Assembly: GCA_964564435.1 (NCBI GenBank)
Contig: CAZMAT010000009.1
Coordinates: 1 to 64,000 of the forward strand
Direction of reading: 5' to 3'
From: Fermentibacter sp964564435
GTDB taxonomy: Bacteria > Fermentibacterota > Fermentibacteria > Fermentibacterales > Fermentibacteraceae
Length of the DNA: 64,000 nt
In this document: one piece after another, positions 34,075-42,214 of the stretch
Layout of the letters: each line of letters starts with the position of its first letter
Numbering within the stretch: the first letter of the stretch is position 1
Made by a program: the position numbers and the translations under genes
The notes under the pieces: model-generated
Database searches by the model: none
What the model was told of the DNA's origin: nothing
The model's input: the letters and a program-made list of their open reading frames with translations, nothing else

Positions 34075-35135
34075 ATCCCCGCCTCCGCGAGCCTGCAGCC
34101 CTCGTAGACGCGGTTGATCCCGAAGACCACCAGGCTGTCCCCCTCCGAGAGCCCCGACAGGATCTGCCAGTCGAACCCGTCCTGCAGTCCCACTTCAACA
34201 GCCCTGAAGCGGCAGACGCCGCCTTCGGACACAGCCGCACGCCAGCCCCCGTCGGGCTGCCTCTCCATGGAGGACTGCGGAACCACCACTGCTCCGGCGA
34301 CGGTCGAGAGAGCCACGGTCGCGGTGCCGCTCATGCCGGATCTGAGCCTGCCGCCTTCGTTGCCGAACTGCGCCGTGCAGTAAGCCAGGCCCGAAACGGG
34401 ATCCACCGACGGGGAAACGGCCGTGATCACTCCGTCGAATAGCTCGCCGGGATGGACGGTCGTCTCGAGGAACACGGGAAGGCCCTCGGAGAGGTGGCGC
34501 AGCCGGCACGGGGCGAAGCCCAGCGACGCCTCGAGCACCCCTCCGCCGGCGAGTGCGACCAGGTTCCCCGACGCGGGATTGCCGGTCCGTACCCAGACTC
34601 GCGTGATGGTACCCGCGAACGGCGCCCTCACCTGTCCCTCGGAAGCCTCGGACACCGCCTGCTGATAACCCGCTCTCGCGAGGCCCAGGGTGGCCTGAGC
34701 GGAGGCTTCGGATGCGCGTGCCGCTTCGATCCCGCTCTCGGAGAGCGCTCCGCTTTCGTACAGGTCCTCGGCCCGGGCCAGGCTGCCTGCGGCATACTCC
34801 TGTGCGGCACGGGCGGCGGAAATCCTGGCAGCCGCGGTGGAGATGCCTGAGGCGTGCATTCCGTCGGTCTCCATCGTGAGGAGGATGTCTCCCTCCTCGA
34901 CGGTGTCGCCTTCGGATACGAGGACAGAGGTGACCGAAGCGGGAGTCGAAACGGCGAGGACCGCCTCGTCGGAGCCCTCCAGCCGGCACGGCACTGTCAC
35001 CGTGCTAGTGATCGAACCGGTTTCGACCACCTGTATGAGAACGGGCACCGGGTCGGGCTCCGGCGCGGGTCCTCGCTCGCATCCGGCTGCGATGACTGAC
35101 AGCAGTGCCGTCGGGATCAGTTCAGGCCTTCGCAT
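34071..35135 (-). CDS. RND-pump periplasmic adaptor (first copy), lipoprotein
   Basis: A 354-residue membrane-fusion protein with lipobox VIAAGC. The lipoyl halves are TSVLVSEGDTVEEGDILLTME and VRAPFAGTITRVWVRTG around an Ala-rich hairpin; a beta-barrel (FLETTVHPGELFDGVITAVSPSVDPVSG) and a membrane-proximal domain ending LSEGDSLVVFGINRVYEG follow. It overlaps tetR by 14 bp upstream and the RND gene by 4 bp downstream. It shares the ETTV-PGE-G-VTSVSP-IDPVSG pattern with the second adaptor. Confidence 0.9.
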   Translation of the reverse strand: MRRPELIPTALLSVIAAGCERGPAPEPDPVPVLIQVVETGSITSTVTVPCRLEGSDEAVLAVSTPASVTSVLVSEGDTVEEGDILLTMETDGMHASGISTAAARISAARAAQEYAAGSLARAEDLYESGALSESGIEAARASEASAQATLGLARAGYQQAVSEASEGQVRAPFAGTITRVWVRTGNPASGNLVALAGGGVLEASLGFAPCRLRHLSEGLPVFLETTVHPGELFDGVITAVSPSVDPVSGLAYCTAQFGNEGGRLRSGMSGTATVALSTVAGAVVVPQSSMERQPDGGWRAAVSEGGVCRFRAVEVGLQDGFDWQILSGLSEGDSLVVFGINRVYEGCRLAEAGI

Positions 35136-35724
35136 CAGGCTCTATTCCTCTCAGCAGTATGTCGATCGCGACGCCCAGGTAGGCGTCATCGATATCCTCT
35201 TCCGGTGTTCCCGTTCCCATCCATCCCGCCAGTGACCATCTCGCGGAGAACCAGTGCATGACGACCGACAGGAAGATGATGGGGATGATCCCGGGGTCGA
35301 TGTCGGATCTTACGCATCCATCGCGCTGGAGTTCCCTGATCCTTTCCAGGGTCTTCCTCTTTATCTCGTCCTCCGGGTAATCTGGTTCGAACTCCTGTTC
35401 GAGGTTGAGCCAGGAGAAGAGCCTGACCATCCTGGGGTTGTTCCTCATGAGTTCGACGAAACCGTTGCGGCCTGTCAGCAGCTCGACGAAGTTGTCGGGA
35501 TTCCCGTCCGCGATGGTGTCGTAGAACGTCTCCAGTAGCCCGGACTTGTCGTGGTAGTTCCGGATCATCTCCAGCCAGAGGGCCTTCTTGGAGTCGAAAT
35601 GGTGATAGATCAGGCTCTTGGCGACCCCGGCCTTCTCTGCGATCTCGTTCATGGAGGTGCCTATGAACCCCTTCTCCACGAACAGATCCTCCGCCACCTT
35701 CAGTATCTTCTCCCTGCCGGTCAT
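35122..35724 (-). CDS. TetR-family transcriptional regulator
   Basis: A 200-residue repressor. The N-terminal helix-turn-helix is canonical (ILKVAEDLFVEKGFIGTSMNEIAEKAGVAKSLIYHHFDSKKALW, about residues 7-50). The C-terminal ligand domain is divergent, as usual. It is the first gene of the efflux operon and is preceded by its own palindromic operator and promoter, so it very likely represses itself and the pump until an unknown ligand binds. Confidence 0.93.
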   Translation of the reverse strand: MTGREKILKVAEDLFVEKGFIGTSMNEIAEKAGVAKSLIYHHFDSKKALWLEMIRNYHDKSGLLETFYDTIADGNPDNFVELLTGRNGFVELMRNNPRMVRLFSWLNLEQEFEPDYPEDEIKRKTLERIRELQRDGCVRSDIDPGIIPIIFLSVVMHWFSARWSLAGWMGTGTPEEDIDDAYLGVAIDILLRGIEPDAKA

Positions 35725-35740
35725 GATCCCACCCCCATGA

Positions 35741-35756
35741 CTGACCGTTCGGTCAG
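35741..35756. promoter_or_regulatory. TetR-type operator
   Basis: CTGACCG-TT-CGGTCAG is a perfect 7-bp inverted repeat, typical of TetR-family sites. It lies 16 bp before the tetR start and just downstream of the predicted -10 box, a position that would block initiation. Confidence 0.75.
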
Positions 35757-35759
35757 CGG

Positions 35760-35788
35760 AACATATCTCGGGGCATTTCTTCCTGCAA
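35760..35788 (-). promoter_or_regulatory. Promoter of the tetR-efflux operon
   Basis: On the minus strand, TTGCAG (35783-35788) and TATGTT (35760-35765) are 17 bp apart, immediately upstream of the palindromic operator. Confidence 0.5.
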
Positions 35789-35831
35789 GCCCGGTTCGGT
35801 GAGGGTGGATCGGCAGCCTGGGAATGATCCT

Positions 35832-35854
35832 CCGCGACCGGGAAAGGGTCGCGG
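35832..35854 (-). terminator. Hairpin downstream of the glycosyltransferase gene
   Basis: CCGCGACC and GGTCGCGG form an 8-bp stem with a 7-nt loop, about 80 bp after the glycosyltransferase stop. No U-tract. The rest of the 211-bp gap holds the tetR promoter and operator. Confidence 0.4.
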
Positions 35855-35935
35855 GCTCCGGAGCATCTTGCGTACCATGGGGTGGTCGCTGTCCATGTGA
35901 GCGGGGCGGGCGGGTCGATGAAGTATAGCCCTGCG

Positions 35936-37120
35936 TCATGTCTCCGCGGCGAGAGAAGCGTACAGGGAGGCTACACGCCCCGCTATGACATCCATGGTGA
36001 ACCGCTGTCCGACGGTCTCCGCCGCGCAGGCCGCCATGCGGGACCCGAGTGCCGGATCGGCGGCAAGTGAGGCCACCCTTGCCGCGGCCTCGTCAGCCGC
36101 GTTACGGGGGTCTATCAGGAAGCCGTCCTCCCCTTCGGTGACTATCTCGGGTATGCCGCCCACCCTCGTCGCTATCACAGGCCTGCCGCACGCCATCGCC
36201 TCGATGACCGTCAGGCCGAACGGCTCCTGCCAGAGCGAGGGCACGAGGACCACGTCCGAATCGGCAATCCAGCGCCTCACGTCGTCGACGAACCCTGGCA
36301 GCCTGACCCTGTCGGCGATGCCGAGCGATGACGCCAGGCCGGAAAGGCGTTCTGAGTCAGGGCCCACACCGAGAATCGAGTATTCGACGTCGATCCCGTA
36401 CCTGTCCCTGAGTATCGCGACGGCTTCCAGGCCCTGCGCGAATCCCTTCTCGGGCACCAGTCTGCCGAAACTCAACATTTTCAGCCGGTCACCCGGAGCT
36501 CCTGCGCGAAGGGGCTCGGGAGGCGTCTCCTCGACTCCGTTGTGGATCGTGACCGTCTTCGACTTGAGGCGGAGATCGGCCGACACAGCAGCATTCCTCA
36601 CGAATACCGAGTTCGCGATCACCGCGGAAGCAAAACGCCCCGCGAGGAAGAGCAGGGCATTCCTCCCGCCGCGACTCATGTTGCCGCCCTCCTCCTCTGT
36701 CAGGAGGGCATCGTGCATGTGGAACACCAGCTTCGCCCGTGATAACAGGGACGGCAGCACGGCGAGAGCCAGCATCGTCATCCCGTTGGCGTGGATGAGA
36801 TCTATCCTCTCCCGTGCGCAGAGGCGCGTCAGGCGGATAGTGAACGACACGAGGAAGGGTGTCAGCCTGGCCAGGAGGACTGCGGCCGCCAGCGGTCCGC
36901 TTTTCCTGTCGACCTTCCGGAGCGAGCCCGGGAACCGGAACATGGTCCGGGCCACACCTTCGTCCAGGAACCTCTCTGCGAATCCCCCCATGTCGTTTAC
37001 GAACACCAGTGGGGTGACACCCTTCGCCGGATCGCCCGCGAAACGGTTGGCGAGCCGGGCCAGCACCATGTGCCCGCCGCCTATCTCCGATCTGATGAAA
37101 TCAGCGAAGAGTACCCTCAC
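35936..37120 (-). CDS. Glycosyltransferase family 4
   Basis: A 394-residue GT-B fold enzyme. The N-terminal acceptor half has MRVLFADFIRSEIGGGHMVLARLA (GGG loop) and IDLIHANGMTML. The C-terminal donor half has MLSFGRLVPEKGFAQGLEA, the GT4 E-x7-E motif in EPFGLTVIEAMACGRPVIAT, and VGGIPEIVTEGEDGFLI. It probably adds a sugar to a surface glycan or glycolipid. There are no neighbouring glycan genes, so the pathway is unknown. Confidence 0.92.
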   Translation of the reverse strand: MRVLFADFIRSEIGGGHMVLARLANRFAGDPAKGVTPLVFVNDMGGFAERFLDEGVARTMFRFPGSLRKVDRKSGPLAAAVLLARLTPFLVSFTIRLTRLCARERIDLIHANGMTMLALAVLPSLLSRAKLVFHMHDALLTEEEGGNMSRGGRNALLFLAGRFASAVIANSVFVRNAAVSADLRLKSKTVTIHNGVEETPPEPLRAGAPGDRLKMLSFGRLVPEKGFAQGLEAVAILRDRYGIDVEYSILGVGPDSERLSGLASSLGIADRVRLPGFVDDVRRWIADSDVVLVPSLWQEPFGLTVIEAMACGRPVIATRVGGIPEIVTEGEDGFLIDPRNAADEAAARVASLAADPALGSRMAACAAETVGQRFTMDVIAGRVASLYASLAAET

Positions 37121-37339
37121 TGCTCCTCCGCCTCCGGCATCTTCTCAACCCGTGCGAACTGTGCAGCCGCGCTGGAAGATCGCCGAGCCGCACTCACAGG
37201 GCAAGCCCGGGCGGGACGGCAGCGGGTCTCGAACCGTTTTCGGCCATCGGACCCGTGCGATGTCGATCACTCGGGAAGCTTTCCCGGGCGGGGATCTGCG
37301 CGCGGAAACACGAGCAGACGGGGATGCTCCAGGGATGAG

Positions 37340-37360
37340 AACCCCGGCGGGGCCGGGGTT
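37340..37360 (-). terminator. Terminator-like hairpin AACCCCGGC/GCCGGGGTT
   Basis: A 9-bp perfect stem with a GGG loop, 48 bp after the stop of the secreted hypothetical gene (minus strand). The same hairpin is found in every unit of the repeat at 38175-38900. Confidence 0.6.
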
Positions 37361-37407
37361 CTTCCTATGGTGAGCTATGGTAGACGCTTCCGAACGGTCG
37401 CCGGGTT

Positions 37408-38040
37408 CTAGAAGAGAGTCTTGATCGAGCCCCAGGTGGTCTGGCCGAGCCCGATCTCCCACCAGCCCGTCCTGATGATGTAGTCGCTCGCGGAGGATCC
37501 CTGAGGCACCCAGCTCTGCCAGAGCACCAGGTCATTGCTGAAGTAGCTGTGAGTCCCGTTCGAGTTCGGTGTCCCGTCACCGAGGAGGGAGGGCCATCCT
37601 CCTGCGGACAGCTCCGTGTTCTCCACCACCCACCACGAAGTGACCTCCAGCTGTCCGGCCGGACCGTAATCGGCGTAGACAGGCGAATACTGGGTTGCCG
37701 TCAGGAGAGTCCGGGCGAGCAGCGAGTCGGGCCCGGTCGGGCCGCCATCGTACAGATCCGCATAGAACGAGGAGGTGTCCCAGGGGTAGCCGGCATCATG
37801 GAAGAACCAGAACTCGAGATGATCGAGATAGGTCGACTCGTACAAGAAATCGTCCGCATCGAACCAGACGCCTCTGTAGGTGCCGCTCCATGTCATCCAG
37901 CAAGCTGTTCCGTCGTCGTAGGAGTATGTCCAGTCGGGGCCCGGCGATGTCGCAACGGGCAGGGGGCTCACGAGCGGGATGTCACCGGCCTGCATCACGA
38001 GAAGCAGCAGCTGTGCGATGCAGCCACCGAGTGCCGGCAT
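37408..38040 (-). CDS. Secreted hypothetical protein
   Basis: A 210-residue exported protein; no family recognised. A hydrophobic signal peptide (ALGGCIAQLLLLVMQAG) precedes an aromatic- and Asp-rich beta-type region (WTYSYDDGTACWMTWSGTYRGVWFDADDF, YLDHLEFWFFHDAGYPWDTSSFYADLYDG). This resembles the C-terminal part of extracellular sugar- or surface-binding modules. ATG 38040 is six bases after AAAGGAGG; the preceding ATG 38043 is too close. Unlike other secreted proteins here it lacks a C-terminal sorting domain. Confidence 0.65.
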   Translation of the reverse strand: MPALGGCIAQLLLLVMQAGDIPLVSPLPVATSPGPDWTYSYDDGTACWMTWSGTYRGVWFDADDFLYESTYLDHLEFWFFHDAGYPWDTSSFYADLYDGGPTGPDSLLARTLLTATQYSPVYADYGPAGQLEVTSWWVVENTELSAGGWPSLLGDGTPNSNGTHSYFSNDLVLWQSWVPQGSSASDYIIRTGWWEIGLGQTTWGSIKTLF

Positions 38041-38071
38041 CATGCACCTCCTTTGTAGTGACTCTTCAATG

Positions 38072-38099
38072 ATTTGCAGGATCGCTGGAGGATTGTCAA
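38072..38099 (-). promoter_or_regulatory. Possible promoter of the secreted hypothetical gene
   Basis: On the minus strand, TTGACA (38094-38099) is a perfect -35 box, with a weak GCAAAT-type -10 (38072-38077) 16 bp downstream, about 30 bp before the start codon. Confidence 0.35.
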
Positions 38100-38747
38100 T
38101 GACGGGTTGGCGTGGAGGCAGAGCGCGATAGGGTCACTTGGGAGGGACTTATCCAGCCCCGGATCGGGGCGCCTTGAAGAAAACCCCGGCAGGGCCGGGG
38201 TTGGACACAGTGATACCAAGAACCGGGTTGTATGGTCTCTCGCAGGTTTGCTCCGCAAACCATGCTGGCGACTCCTTCATTTCCGCGACTGCGGAAATGA
38301 AGAGGCCCGACAGCGGCTTGCCACCCGCTGCAGATCATGTCTGGCAAGCCGCGAAAGGGCCCGAAGTTTCAAGTCCCAGATCAGCATGCCATGAAGAAAA
38401 CCCCGGCAGGGCCGGGGTTGGACACAGTGATACCAAGAACCGGGTTGTATGGTCTCTCGCAGGTTTGCTCCGCAAACCATGCTGGCGACGCGGCGCAACT
38501 CCCTGAGGGAGTTGCTGGGGGACGGGACTTTTCAAGTCCCAGATCAGCATGCCATGAAGAAAACCCCGGCAGGGCCGGGGTTGGACACAGTGATACCAAG
38601 AACCGGGTTGTATGGTCTCTCGCAGGTTTGCTCCGCAAACCATGCTGGCGACGCGGCGCAACTCCCTGAGGGAGTTGCTGGGGGACGGGACTTTTCAAGT
38701 CCCAGATCAGCATGCCATGAAGAAAACCCCGGCAGGGCCGGGGTTCT

Positions 38748-38847
38748 NNNNNNNNNNNNNNNNNNNNNNNNNNNNNNNNNNNNNNNNNNNNNNNNNNNNN
38801 NNNNNNNNNNNNNNNNNNNNNNNNNNNNNNNNNNNNNNNNNNNNNNN
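38748..38847. other. Assembly gap of 100 N
   Basis: Exactly 100 undetermined bases, the usual placeholder for a scaffold join of unknown length. It falls inside the tandem array, so the true copy number is unknown. Confidence 0.99.
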
Positions 38848-38875
38848 TTTCAAGTCCCAGATCAGCATGCCATGA

Positions 38876-38900
38876 AGAAAACCCCGGCAGGGCCGGGGTT
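38876..38900 (-). terminator. Rho-independent terminator of tRNA-Leu
   Basis: On the minus strand, a 9-bp GC-rich stem (38880-38888 with 38892-38900, 3-nt loop) is followed by TTTTCTT, about 10 bases after the CCA end of the tRNA. Confidence 0.75.
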
Positions 38901-38908
38901 CTTCTTCA

Positions 38909-38995
38909 TGGTACCGGGGACGGGACTTGAACCCGTACAGGCTTTCGCCCACTAGGCCCTCAACCTAGCGTGTCTGCCAATTCCACCACCCCGGC
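38909..38995 (-). tRNA. tRNA-Leu (anticodon GAG)
   Basis: Reads GCCGGGG at the 5-prime acceptor side, anticodon stem CTAGG/CCTAG with loop TTGAGGG (anticodon GAG, bases 38959-38961), a long variable arm as in type II tRNAs, T-arm ACGGG-TTCAAGT-CCCGT, acceptor CCCCGGT (a G-U closes the first pair), discriminator A and an encoded CCA (38909-38911). About 87 nt with CCA. It decodes CUC/CUU leucine codons. Confidence 0.95.
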
Positions 38996-39014
38996 ACCCA
39001 GAGCAGTTCCTATC

Positions 39015-39245
39015 CTACCTGCTGATGAGAGCGAGGAAGAACGAAGAGAGCATGAAGACCACGGCGAACACCGTCGTGAGCTTGGACAGCAGAGTCGCCG
39101 CCCCGCGGGTGCCGAACGAAGCGGTCAGCGCGCCGCCGCCGCCGAAGGCACCGGAGAGGCCGTCGCCCTTCGACTTCTGCATCAGCACCACGCCGATGAG
39201 AAGGATGCAGGCGAGAATGTGGACGAATGAGAGAACGATCGCCAT
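39015..39245 (-). CDS. secG: Protein translocase subunit SecG
   Basis: A 76-residue membrane protein with two helices: VLSFVHILACILLIGVVLM and LTTVFAVVFMLSSFFLALI. They are separated by the SecG loop QKSKGDGLSGAFGGGGALTASFGTRGAATLLSK, which has the Gly-rich and FGTRGA elements of the family. It joins SecYE in the export channel. ATG 39245 follows GGGAGGATTGGAACAC. It is immediately upstream of tRNA-Leu in the same direction, a common bacterial pairing. Confidence 0.95.
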   Translation of the reverse strand: MAIVLSFVHILACILLIGVVLMQKSKGDGLSGAFGGGGALTASFGTRGAATLLSKLTTVFAVVFMLSSFFLALISR

Positions 39246-39275
39246 GTGTTCCAATCCTCCCGTACAATGCGCGCT

Positions 39276-39305
39276 TATATAAGGCCTGGACGATCCCTCG
39301 GGCAA
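39276..39305 (-). promoter_or_regulatory. Possible secG promoter
   Basis: On the minus strand, TTGCCC (39300-39305) and TATATA (39276-39281) are 18 bp apart, about 30 bp upstream of the secG start. Confidence 0.4.
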
Positions 39306-39448
39306 TAGCGGGCGCAGTGGCGGAAGAGGTTGGGATCGCGGACGCCACTGTGTAGTTTAGTGCAGTCGAGGTGATGAAGGTCCAGGCAGGGGCCGGCCTG
39401 GCGAAAAGTGCGCAGGACGGGGTGTGAAGACTCTAGGAGGTCGAGAAG

Positions 39449-42163
39449 ATGCTTTTCCTTCCTGTAGTCGCATCGCTGCTCGTGGGCGCCGCGGGATCCG
39501 CGGGCCATTCCACCGTCGAAGGCATCATGCCGGACGGTTCATACGTCGAATCCTCGATTACGGAGTGCTCCCCCGGGGCAACCGCACCTTCGTCCATCCT
39601 TCCCGGAGTGCCGGAGGCAGGCGGTGCCAGCGGCGGGTACAGAGCTAGCACCCTCTGGGTGGACCGCGCCCACCAGAACGCCATAGCCGAAGAAACAGCC
39701 ATCAGCGGCGGGGGTGAAGGCATCTTCACGAGCTGGTACCTCAACAACACGCGCGTGAGCCGGTATGTGACATGCGGCTCGTCCACCCCGCAGTGGACCT
39801 ACCCTGTCTCCACCGGCGGCGGGAACGTCGACATCGCCTCGGCGGCCGGCCTTGCCTGGTCGGCGACCAACAGCGTGCTGGGGACCCTGGCATGGCTGGG
39901 CAGCGGCGGGACGCCAACCCTGATGGCCGACCCCGGATCGCACCAGGACATCTCCGAAGATGGCACGAGGCTCGTTTTCACGGACACCCAGAACAACCTG
40001 GTGTGCCTGAACACCGCCACAGGGGCCGTGTTGTGGACGGTTCCGATCACCACCGTGGGAAACGGCATCTACGGGGTGGACATCTCGGCGAACAACTCCA
40101 GGGTGCTGGTCAGCGCCTATGACGCATCCACCGGCGCCCAGGTCTACAGCATGTCGAACGGTGCGCAAGTGGGTTCGCCGGTGGGCAACTACGGGCAGAC
40201 CCGCGGAGTCATCTCGGGCGATGGATCCCGGTTCGTGCTGGGCGACTTCAACGGCAAGGTGAAGATGTACGCCTGGTCGGGATCGGCATGGCAGCTCTCG
40301 GCGCAGATCACGTCGGGCGACAGCTGGGTCACGTCGGTCGCCATCAGCGACGACGGCCTGACCGTTGCTGCGGGCACTCTCGGATTCAGCCCCTACAAGG
40401 GCAGGGTGCTCTGCATCGGCTGGCCCTCGGGCGGAACCCCGTCCACGCTCTGGCAGTACGGGAGCTACGGTGACGAAGTGGCCTCAGTCGCTGTGTGCGA
40501 CGACGGGTCGGTGATAGTCGCGGGCTCCTGGGGCCAGTACGGAGGCACCTCGGGCGACGTGTTCACCGCTTTCGACCACGACGGCGGAATCATATTCCAC
40601 CTCCTCGACGGCATCGACGAGCCGGGGTCGATCTACAGCGTCGACGTCAGTGACGACGGATCGTTCGCCACGGCCAGCGGAAAGGCCGTTCACGCCCGCG
40701 AGATGGGCAACGGCGGCGAGGTCTACTCGATCCAGATCATGGCTGCGCAGCAGCACGACGTAGGTGTCGTGGCCGTGCTCTCCCCCGCCGAGAACCAGCA
40801 GGTCGGCAACACGGTCACTCCGCAGGTCACGGTGTCCAACCTGGGGCTGTCCCCGGAGACCTTCGGCGTTTCGGCCGTGATCAGGAACGCAGGCGGGACG
40901 ACGGTCTGGTCCGACAACGCCACGGTCACCGGACTGGGAGCCGGCCTGGAGACCAACGTCTCGTTCGACTCATGGACGATCCCCTCCTACGGGAACTGGA
41001 CCTTCACGGCCCAGACCCTGCTGGCTGGCGATTCCTACCACGGTAACGACACCCTATCCACCGGCCTGCGGGCATATCACGACGCCGCTGCGATCTCGAT
41101 CGTGTGCCCGTACGCGGAGAACACCATCGGGATGTCCGCCTCGCCGGTCGTGGCGGTTCAGAACACAGGCACCTACACGGAGAACATGACGGTCTCGATG
41201 CAGATACAGATCGGCGGGTCGCAGGTCTACAGCCAGAGCACGACCGTGACCGGAGTGGCTGCGGGCGCGTCGGCACAGGCCGCACTCCCGGCCTGGATCC
41301 CTGCGGCCATCGGCTCGGGGCAGGCCACGGCATCGGTATCGGTGACGGACGACTATGTCCCAGGCAACAACAGCACGGTGCAGCCGGTCGAGGTCTCGTA
41401 CGAGATCATCTACGACGACGGCGAATGGGACTCGTACTACTGGGTCGGCTCCCTGGACGACGACATGTTCGCGACCCGCTTCACACCCACCATCGACACT
41501 CCCTTCAGGGCCACCCTCTTCAGGGTCTACGTCAACTCGACCGAGCCGTTCGACTGGGCGGCCCTCTGCCCCGACGACGGCAGCGGCCTGCCGGACGTCG
41601 CGAATCCCTACTACACGGTGGAGAACCTCTCGGCGCCCTCTGCCCCTGCCTGGCTGGAAGTGCCCCTGGACGTGTGGATCGACGAACCCGGCGACCTCTG
41701 GTTCGTGACGCACTGGCCCGACTCCAAGGCGCTCGGGGTGGGCACGGATCTCGACCTGCCCAGGACGAACCGGAGCTGGTGGCACAACGCCAGTTCGGGT
41801 TGGGTGAACGTGACTACGGGCGACTGGTCGTTCCGGCTCACTCTCGAACCGGAGACCGGCATCGGGGGCGGCGCGGAGCCTGGCGTGTTCTCGCTCGGCC
41901 TTCCGAGGCCCAACCCATCGCACGGTTCGACCAGCATCACCGTCGAGGTCCCGGCTTCGGGCGGGGTCATGAAGCTCGCGGTCTACGACATGGCAGGCAG
42001 GTGCATCGATGTCCTGGCCGAAGGCGAGCTGGCCTCAGGCGCCCATGCGATCCAGTGGGACGGCTGCACCGCCGACGGATCGGCCGCCCCGGCGGGCCTC
42101 TACTTCATGAGGCTTGATGCTCCGGGCTGCCGGCAGACAGGGAGAATGATCCTGATCAGGTAG
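39449..42163 (+). CDS. Secreted beta-propeller/CARDB protein with C-terminal sorting domain
   Basis: A 904-residue exported protein. Signal peptide about 1-19; about residues 100-435 form a WD40/PQQ-like propeller (repeated DISEDGTRLVFTD, VDISANNSRVLVSAYD, GVISGDGSRFVLGDFNGKV, VAISDDGLTVAAGT). Two CARDB/APHP-type beta modules follow at about 440-650 (AENQQVGNTVTPQVTVSNLG). A jelly-roll-like section precedes a FlgD/Por-type C-terminal domain (LPRPNPSHGSTSITVEVP, YDMAGRCIDVL, GLYFMRLDAPG). AGGAGG lies eight bases before the ATG. Likely cell-surface or extracellular; ligand unknown. Confidence 0.85.
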   Translation: MLFLPVVASLLVGAAGSAGHSTVEGIMPDGSYVESSITECSPGATAPSSILPGVPEAGGASGGYRASTLWVDRAHQNAIAEETAISGGGEGIFTSWYLNNTRVSRYVTCGSSTPQWTYPVSTGGGNVDIASAAGLAWSATNSVLGTLAWLGSGGTPTLMADPGSHQDISEDGTRLVFTDTQNNLVCLNTATGAVLWTVPITTVGNGIYGVDISANNSRVLVSAYDASTGAQVYSMSNGAQVGSPVGNYGQTRGVISGDGSRFVLGDFNGKVKMYAWSGSAWQLSAQITSGDSWVTSVAISDDGLTVAAGTLGFSPYKGRVLCIGWPSGGTPSTLWQYGSYGDEVASVAVCDDGSVIVAGSWGQYGGTSGDVFTAFDHDGGIIFHLLDGIDEPGSIYSVDVSDDGSFATASGKAVHAREMGNGGEVYSIQIMAAQQHDVGVVAVLSPAENQQVGNTVTPQVTVSNLGLSPETFGVSAVIRNAGGTTVWSDNATVTGLGAGLETNVSFDSWTIPSYGNWTFTAQTLLAGDSYHGNDTLSTGLRAYHDAAAISIVCPYAENTIGMSASPVVAVQNTGTYTENMTVSMQIQIGGSQVYSQSTTVTGVAAGASAQAALPAWIPAAIGSGQATASVSVTDDYVPGNNSTVQPVEVSYEIIYDDGEWDSYYWVGSLDDDMFATRFTPTIDTPFRATLFRVYVNSTEPFDWAALCPDDGSGLPDVANPYYTVENLSAPSAPAWLEVPLDVWIDEPGDLWFVTHWPDSKALGVGTDLDLPRTNRSWWHNASSGWVNVTTGDWSFRLTLEPETGIGGGAEPGVFSLGLPRPNPSHGSTSITVEVPASGGVMKLAVYDMAGRCIDVLAEGELASGAHAIQWDGCTADGSAAPAGLYFMRLDAPGCRQTGRMILIR

Positions 42164-42183
42164 GGTCGACCGAGGCTGAGAAC

Positions 42184-42210
42184 GGCGCGCGGGAACCCAG
42201 CCCGCGCGCC
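42184..42210. terminator. Bidirectional terminator-like hairpin
   Basis: GGCGCGCGGG and CCCGCGCGCC form a perfect 10-bp stem with a 7-nt loop between the convergent ends of the 904-residue gene and the amidase gene. No U-tract on either side. Confidence 0.5.
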
Positions 42211-42214
42211 GGCG

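Larger units (their letters stand above)
38175..38907. repeat. Structured 163-bp tandem repeat array
   Basis: Units starting at 38371, 38534 and 38697 are 163 bp apart and nearly identical; a divergent unit starts near 38175, and a final piece (38848-38907) follows the N gap. Each unit carries the hairpin AACCCCGGC/GCCGGGGTT with a minus-strand U-tract, the hairpin GGTTTGC/GCAAACC, and a variable section bracketed by CATGCTG and CAGCATG followed by CCA. Within the bracket the standard unit has CAACTCCC/GGGAGTTG. The first unit has different hairpins instead (CTTCATTTCCGC and GCGGCTTGCCA stems). No gene is supported here; 163 is not a multiple of three, so translations shift frame. Confidence 0.9.

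Noticed and set aside
38175..38907. CRISPR array
   Set aside because: The units are 163 bp and nearly identical throughout, without 25-40 bp repeats separated by unique spacers, and there are no cas genes nearby.
38175..38907. Integron attC array
   Set aside because: No GTTRRRY core sites, no cassette genes between units and no integrase.
38096..38955. Several short proteins read through the tandem repeat and the N gap
   Set aside because: The reading frame shifts with each 163-bp unit, the peptides are translations of hairpins, and some frames run through undetermined bases.
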